64,000 bases of DNA, from NCBI GenBank assembly GCA_014773175.1, contig VXCM01000807.1, positions 298,823 through 362,822 of the forward strand, read 5' to 3'. The stretch's first letter is position 1; each line of letters begins with the position of its first letter. Source of the DNA: Lucifuga dentata. Lineage: Eukaryota; Chordata; Actinopteri; Ophidiiformes; Bythitidae. The notes beneath the pieces were generated by a model that made no database searches, had not been told where the DNA came from, and saw only the letters and a list, made by a program, of their open reading frames with translations. Of this stretch, positions 40,401 to 49,487 are shown one piece after another. The translations under genes were made by a program, and so were the position numbers.

Positions 40401-43139
40401 GTACATACTACATCACCAATATGGCTACTGAAAGCATGTATATATAAATGACATTTAAGAGCAACAGTGAGTTAACTCATCTCTCAATCACTCTTCATCT
40501 GACACAGAAATGCAGCTTAAGCATGTACCTGCATAAATCCTACAGTAACTGGAGAGTAAAACTGTGCACGTGCTACTGTGATGACTATGAGCATAAAATA
40601 CATTCACAAACTTGAATGTTGACTGACGTCTTGCCTCACATTTTTGTATAAATCACTTTCATAAAATAGTCTGCAGCAGATGAAGGCTTAGAATATCCTC
40701 CAATATCATTCCCTCTTAGTATCCATCAGTTGCCTGCACCACCATAATTCATACTTGCATGCTGGTGTAAATCTAACTGTATGTAGCATGCTATATTTGT
40801 GCAATGGAATATGAATTTCTTCCGATGGCTGTGAAATGCATTATTCATTTGAAGATGGAGAGAACTTCAAAAACCTAAGAGGGTAAAGTGACTTGGAGTG
40901 CAGTGGGATCTTTTACACAGACATTGAGACAAGCTCTACTCGACTGTAACGATGTAAGAAGAGATCCACTCTCATTTGCAACAGTAGAAGGCTACTGGAT
41001 ATACTGGAGATGCACACTACAACTCTCAGGACTGTACAAGAGTGCTGACTGACTATAGACTAAAATGCAACACAAAACAACACAACAAATTAGAGAGCGG
41101 CTGTAATAATGTCTTCTAGAATTATTGGGACAAAATTAAGTTTTAAAGAGTTCTTTGTGCCCACTTCCAGTCAGTAACAGCAACAAAATGGACTGAGGAG
41201 AAAAGTTCTGTGCAAGAGGAGAAAACAACAAATAAAAGCTGAGTCACACCACTCCTAAAAAGTGGATTTTCACAAAGAAACAGAGGAAAAACAATTGTGG
41301 TGGGATTTAGGTTAATGACATAAAGAAGACAAATATCAAAGTCGGGACTGTGTGATGCCGTTCCATTCCCTGTCATCAAATACAGATTTTAAATGTCCAT
41401 CAAGGAGAGCAGAGCAGTTGGCTAGAGTCATCTCAGCTGTCTGAAGCCCAGACAACATTTAATGTTGTAATTTGGCTTTGGTATTAATTATGAACATCAT
41501 CTGTGGCTTGCAATTCTGAACAGGCTTGCTCTAAAACACGCTCTCACACAAAACCATGTGTGCCACCCACATATAGTCAGAAAGTCTCTTCAAGGGGAAC
41601 TTATGTAAATGACAGATACCCTGTCTCCTCCCATATAAGGACAAACGTGTGTGTATCTCGCTGTTGTCTCGGTGTTGAGGATATTCGCTGGATCTTGCTG
41701 CTGTCCACATCAAGCCATAGCATTATTATCTAAATGAAACCAATATAGTAGAGCTCCGTGAAACCTCCTCATGTTTTCAAATCCACAGCATGTTAAACTC
41801 TGTGGAAGCTACAAACACTTTCCCATGTCCTATGCCACACCCGCTCACTATTCTATATAAGAGAGGAGAGGAGAGGAGAGGAGAGGAGGAAATATTATAG
41901 GATAACTATATCTTAGCAGAGTGGGCATAACATGGTGGGTGCCTGAGTCTGTGAAGCTCACATCCATTTTACACACTTTCACCCTTTCCATCTGCTTCAT
42001 TCCCCTTTCATTTTCTGCCATCCCGTGTCGATTTTGCACCTCCCAAACTCTCCCCTGCCCTGCCCCACCGTGCAAACGCTGGCCTTTCATGGGTGCCAAG
42101 GCATTTACACGTTCATCTAAACTCATGAATAATGAATAGCCACCTCGTTAATTAGTAAGGAGCTTCTTTACTTGTGCAGTGCTGGGAGAAAACATATTTA
42201 ATTACACTCATATTTTAGAATTGGGTGAAAACTAATTTGAATGTGGTATTTATGAATAAAACATGGCTGCTAACGAATGGGTGGCAATGTCGGAACAAGG
42301 TACTTAAATATTTACTAAACAGCTATGGAATGGGGGTAGTATCAAAGAGCATGTTTGACCTCATATATTATTCACACACCAAACACACACATTTGTGATC
42401 TTAGAATAAATGCAAATGCAAAATTCATTGCAATGTGAAACCTTCAAAGTATTTTGTAGGGAATGCTATTTCTATCTGTTAAATCAAATACTCAATTGGA
42501 AAGAGTATATTTTGGAAAGGTGTGGGTGTATGTATATTTATTCAGGTGAGTGTCTCTGTGTGTGAGACTACATAACGTATATGTCATTAAAACAGTAGCC
42601 AGGAGAGGGCATTTAGACTGAAGCTGAGTGTGTGATTGGCACAGCGCGACGGCAGCGTCTGTCCTGCCGTCACACTCTGCTGTCCCCTCAGTGTGTCTCA
42701 TTACTGCCTGTACCCTGGGAGTCACACACACACACAGAATGGCACACACACAAAAAACATTTGTTTAACATCTAAATGTTAATTTGACTTTCTTTGAGGG
42801 GGAAAAAGCAATTAAGGACTAAACGTGTTGGTGTTTTTCCTCTCTCTCTCCCTCCTCTGATTCAAACGTGCGATCATTCATCTTGTGAATATATGTGTCA
42901 TCCTTTCCCCTCTCATTAGTGTGTGGGAGCAATTCTGAAAGAAGGGAAGGAGAGAAGGGAGAAACAGATTGAGGCAGATAGAGATAAGCAGGGGGGCTAA
43001 AAAGACTGAAACAGAAATGGATAAATGGAGGAGAGATGGGATTGAGGGATGAGGGGTGGGATTTGGTCAGAGGAGCTACAGATAAGCAGAGATGGCCTTG
43101 TCTTTCAAAGTCCACGATCTGCTGTCAAAAGCCAAGGAT

Positions 43140-43179
<40 letters not shown>

Positions 43180-43345
43180 AGCTATATATGAGCTTTAACA
43201 TGTATGCAGATGGACAGCCTGTCACTCAAAGAGCTCCCAAAAGGGCCTGGAGTGGGTAATTACCAAGCATGTCTTCCATGTTAGATTACATGTTGCTGTC
43301 GGCCATAAGTATCCCTCAGGAGCCAGCTTGACAGCTCCCTGCTAA

Positions 43346-43380
<35 letters not shown>

Positions 43381-46300
43381 GTGGAATACAAACGGCTGCT
43401 TTACCCTAAAGCTGCATACATGTCGTTAAATATAATTACTGCAATGTTAAGGAGAGAAATATACGCTGCACATTGACCACAGAAACAAATTGTTCTGACA
43501 GTTATTTAATTCCAAAGACATGCATGTGGTAGGTGAGAAAGCATTTTCTCTCTCAACTCAAATCACTACATGTGAGGTTGGGGAACACATCCTTGCTTCA
43601 CTCTTCTTCCCTCGTTAAGCGATACTCATCCCTTTCTCCTCAAATCTCAATTAAAAGCTCATTTTGTCTCTCAGTTCACTAGGCTTGTTGGTAATCATGA
43701 TTAATATGAGGAGTTCCAGTGGGGTGCTGTGCCAGTTGCCAGTGTTGATTTAATGAATTTGGACCTAGCCCTTAAAATAATACACCCTAATTAGTTGATT
43801 TATCTTCCAAGTTGAGGACCAGCTGTGGTTGTGGCACTGCAATCAACGACCACAGAAAACAGCAAGAGGCAGCAGGACAGAAAGATAAGACAAAGAGCAA
43901 GGAAGAGGGAAAACTAGAATGCATTCCTTCAGTTATTTCCAGCAAGCCACTGATCAGGAACCTGAACCTGGATGAAATGTTGGTTTTCTTTATTCCAACC
44001 CAGCTGTGACGTTTTCATTTCTGTCAGGGCCTGAGTAGGTGCGACTCGCTTTGTGGAATCACATTACTCCCTCCTCCCTCTGCCCCTAAATTAATTAATT
44101 GAAAAAAGGCTCTTGGAGAACATGCAAATTTAATGAAGCTCCACAGAGGAGGGATTTGGGAGTTGTTTGGCAAATTACCTGCTTGTTAGCACAGGGTCAT
44201 AGAGAGCTACAGCTCAGACAGCCAGTAGAGAAGCAGTTACTGCTCAGAATGCAGCCACTGTCAGTGTGTAATAATTTGAGGGTTAGGAAAAGAATAGCAC
44301 TTACAAGTAAATATGTGAGAAAGAAAAATGTTATGTTGAGTCTAAAAATTCTGTTGATTTCCGGTTCTGGCAAATGCTAGTGATGAAAGTATTTTTCTTT
44401 CTCTTATAATAATAGCGAATGCAAAACAGAAATATGAAAATCAGTCTTTATCTCGCTTTATCACTTTCTTGGAGAGGGTCAGACCAGGACAAGACAAGAA
44501 AAGCTGCTGCATTTACCATGCTTATAGCTGGATATTAACATCCAGGTCTGCTATCTCATCAGTCAGAACAAGGCAAATTTGCACAAAGACACAGAATGTG
44601 AAGCAATCCACACAAAATCCACCTGTGCAGACCCCCCTCTCCCATGAGCATGGTTCATTTTGGTGCATTTAAAATCAAGCGCTTTTCATTTTTTCATTCT
44701 CCACGCTCTATTTTGTCTAGAATTGATAGGCAGGGCATTGTCCCAGTAGGTGGGACGTGAAACCATGCAACATTGATGTAGCACAGATGTGGTGTGGACA
44801 CGTCCCAGCAGTATTGACCAAAGCAATGCGTGGGTGTCTGAATATGCGTGTGGTTGTGTGATGTATCTGTGTGTTCGTGTGTGTGTATATAATTACTGGG
44901 GTCATAGATTGTCCTGTGGGAAATAAGACCATACCATGGATGCACAGACCCTAAGGGTAAACACTGATAGGAGTCATACGTGGTTGGGGGTGGGGTCATC
45001 TGTTGAAGAGCACATGAAAGGGTTAACCTCTAAATGTAATATTCTGACACATGAGCATACTTTAAGAGTTTAAGAAAGGTTAAATGCATGAATATGAGAC
45101 GTATAAGAGTTGCTGTCTCATGTGTGACAGTGTGATATATGAAAATTTGAATTATATGGGTGGACTGTCAGTTTTGCAGCTCTGGAAAGATTTCTGCTCC
45201 ATATTTCTCTATCTGCAATTCCAAAATGTGATTACCTTAACCGATCATTCATGTTCCCTGGTGAGATGTCAATAGTTAATCTGTCACAGAGCCACAGGCA
45301 GATATGGAGCTTTAATGATGAGAGGAGCTCATTAATACAAGAGTTTATGTTAAAACAGACTGAAAGATTGACTTGAATAATAGGAAATCAATGAAGAAGA
45401 CTAATACCAGAAGAAATGAGGTGCTGGGTGAGGTAGGTCATCTGTCAGCTTGAGGTTTGAACTCTGACCTTTGACCTCGTATTGAAATAAAAGGCTCTAT
45501 TTCTTGCTGTCTGCAAGGATCATCCAGGTGGTTGACTGGATCATTTACATTTTTTTTTAATAAAACGGAAAGGTAAGCCAGAATTTTAACTGTTAACTTC
45601 ACCATTTGATTGTTTTGTTTCAAAGCAGCAGCATGTCTGGTTTGCAGGCTATTCTTAAATGACTGCTACCTGCTACAGTCATCTATGTGAATGGTCACCT
45701 CTGCACATGGAGTCAAGCTGAATGAGATCATGTTTGGCAACAACCTTTCTCAAAAAGCGTCCAAACTAGGCTGTGCTGACATGAAGCAGTGGACTGTGGT
45801 CAACCATGAATGCCACGTGCACACGGCCTGGCTGCTTTGAACAGATGTAGTCCCAGCAACACATCAACACCCAGAATAATTACAGCATGGAAACCACTCA
45901 TTTTAATTCCAGCTAATGACACAAGATGCTGCTTAAACAGCCTTCCTCACTCTATTTCTCTGACAGGTTAACACAGTCTGGGGCTCACAGAAGAGATGCA
46001 TTTAGTATAGATGCAGAAACAGAGCAGATATGAATGTGTTGAAAAAGAAATCCATGTATAAATATTAACACACACATTTACACGCAGCATGCCATGACAC
46101 TGAGAAACAGTGTGCCATTAGATCCTCAGAAATCACCTCCTCATGAAACACATACACACACACACACACACACAACTGTGCTAACTGCCTTGAGGCTGAA
46201 AGCGAAGCAAAATAAAGGAAAAGAAAGGAACAGACACACTAGTGCATTTCAGCATTCACCAGAAGAAGCTGTTAACCATTCTCACCTCTGTTAAGTGCAA

Positions 46301-47323
46301 GCAAAGCTTTTAATACATTGTACTTACAGTATTTAGTGTTATGAACTACCACGTCTGATCAAGAAGAATAAAACTGGGGCACTGCTGTGTCTAATGAAAA
46401 CAGGTCATGTGTTTTATGCCTAAGAAAAACTTTGCTTCTAGGCTACTGTATAGTTGCACTGTCAACACTGCAGAATCATTTCTGAGCATCCACCCTACTG
46501 CAAAAATGTGATCATGCCTTTTATTGGTGTGATCGGTGTGCTCTAGTGGGTTTGTGTTTGTGATCCCCACTCCTCCACCTCCTGCTTCCTCATTGCCTCC
46601 AAGGCCTTGCTTTCTCTTTAGAAGGCAATTTACAACCACCCAACAAATGAGTTCTTCCAGAGGCCTATATGTCACCGCACTTCATCACACTCCTGCTAGT
46701 GATCTGTTACCAGGAACACTCCCACAATATCGCCCATAAAACTGAACTGCTCACTGGCCCCATATTAATGCAACAGAGAGCAGCTCCAGCCCTGTGAGGA
46801 CCTGGAATGTCTGTAACTTTAATTTAAACACTCATGGACACTTCTTGAGGAGCACATTGGAAGAGTGGCCTAGTATCAACCTGGGCTGTGCACGACAGGC
46901 AATGGGATGGGGTCTGAGCATCAATATTTTTTACATCTTGTACATTCAAGACAAATGTCATTTTTGTTAAACCAATACTGCAGTATCTTTTTATTGCCTT
47001 GTTTGACTTTTAGAGTGGTGCAAACTTTTGGTATAAAACTATAATTCCTTGGATGAATCCTTTCCAATAAACATACGCGAAATATAACACAGAAAGACAG
47101 AAAGGGTCTTCTGATCAAATCACAACCTCAGGAGTAACAATTCTGACAACTTAGCGCTGGAAAACATGAAATGGCACCTAAGTTGACCCTGGTTTTGGAT
47201 GTAGAAGCCTCACAGGGGCCTCACCTGTTGACTTTCAATGACCTGAATGGGAGGTCAAATTTGGAAATGGGAGACACTGGGGAAGATGGGAGCTCTGAAC
47301 TGGAACAGGGTTTGGTGCACTAA

Positions 47324-47364
<41 letters not shown>

Positions 47365-49452
47365 TGCGCATGCAGAACAGTCTTCAGCCAGCTGGAGTGT
47401 GACTGGCTGACTTTGATAAGGTCAGCCTCAGGGGCCCTTATTGTCATACAGTCGTGGCCCCCTGCCAGCCACACTGTCATCAGCATTGACACACTGCTGC
47501 TCCATGGTTTCCACACACACACAGACACACACATACACGAACTGAGGAAACACACAGTCCTTGTAAGCTGACACACGCTCAGCAGCAAATGTGTTTGCTG
47601 GCAGACAAAAGCAGCCAGTAAATCTGTTTGGCTGTGTGGATAATTTCTAAATGGCAGCTCCACTTCAGCAAATTCCCGAGCTGAATCCTTTTCACTTCCT
47701 CTCAGTCTGTCTATAAAAGTCTCTGTCTGATAGTCTCTGTTTGTCCCTGCAGGAATTCACTGAGGGCGCTAAGGACTGCCAAAATGGTTCATTTAGTCTG
47801 AAAGATGTAACTGCAATTATCACTGTCATTTCAACTGTTTGTACTGAGTAGAAAGGCTGATTTACAATTGTCAAAGATTAAAAAATGCGTCATACAAGTG
47901 ATTTGTTTCCACTTTGATTTGACTATGCACATATCAAAAATAAAGATGATCACAATGATTTCATTTCAAATTTAATTCTCCACTGGGCCATTCTTAATAG
48001 AAGAGAAATTCTTTAATTAAATTTATAAAGCTCAAAAACTTTCTTGCTTAATTCTCAAAATCTTGGGATATCTAAATCACCAATTTCTGGCACAGTCTAT
48101 GTTGGTAATGTACTGCTATGACTTTGCATTTGAATTACTGTATCCTCTCCCTTCCTTCTATGCCTCTCCAGCAACAGCTGCTAATTGCATTTTGAGTGAT
48201 TATCAGTACGAGGCTGTAAATCACCAGGAAACTAAAGGGAAGGAGAGTTGGAGGGTGTGTATAACAGATAGAGACAGAAAAAATGATGAAAAACAACATA
48301 AAACAGATGAAAATGGAAACAAGCAAAGTGAGACTGTTCGAAACTTACAAAGACAGTTTTTAAGCCCATTCAATTACATGTAAACTGGTAACACACTGAA
48401 CACACCATGAGCAGAGAGACACAGAAAGATAAATCTCCTTTTCATTGTCTCTGAACAACTGTAGCACAGGGGACAACTCACAAGGTAGCCCACAGTGTAA
48501 GCTACGTATAATGTGATACCACATATACTCGAGTATAAGCTGATATGGTGTATAAACCAACTCCCTGATTTTGACCTGCAAATTTAGATTTTTAAAGAAA
48601 CCCGTATATAAGCCGACCCCCTGATGTTGTTCCATCATTTTATTTGTTTAGCAAATTAACTGTTTTTCTGGATATTGTTATAGTATTCCTGTGATTTTCA
48701 AAAACTAATCCATGTACCAGTACCAGTAAACAGCTGATTACCATAACTGACATTAGCTGACATTAACTTTTCCAGACTCGTCTTCCTTGTCTGAATTGCC
48801 AAACAGTTCATTGTGTAATGTATGGTACTATAGAGGTATATGAAACAGCACTTTTATAAGGTCGTCTCTGATTGGCCTTATTCTTTTGTTTTTGACCAAT
48901 CACAACAGCGTTTAGTGGCCACCACAAATTGTGCTGGATAAGATGTTTAGTCAGGAAATATCTCATTCTAAGGTATGATTTAAACTATTTTNAAATTGTG
49001 CTGGATAAGATGTTTAGTCAGGAAATATCTCATTCTAAGGTATGATTTAAACTATTTTCTGTGGGTAGTGGTAAGGGTAGTATTTCCACCTCTGGAATCC
49101 ATCTCTGGCATCAAATTTGAATTTCTCGTGTATAAGCCAAGACCCCAATTTGCTTTGTGAAATTTGGTAATAAAAACTCGGCTTATACTCGAGCACATAT
49201 ATTAATTCATAACTGACTGGTGTCCTTCTGGGTAGAGTGTGTGTCAGTAACGGGGACATGGATAGATCCTCTCAACCACACAAACTGTATTTTTCACCAA
49301 AAAGAGGACCAAGTCCCCTAAATGACAGGATATCTGTTCATTTTAAACACACACACACCTCCACACCTGCTACTGCAACAGGCCATGTCTGGGTAGGTAA
49401 TGAGGACACACATGCATGCACACGCCCGCACCACACATGCACGCACGCACAC

Positions 49453-49487
<35 letters not shown>

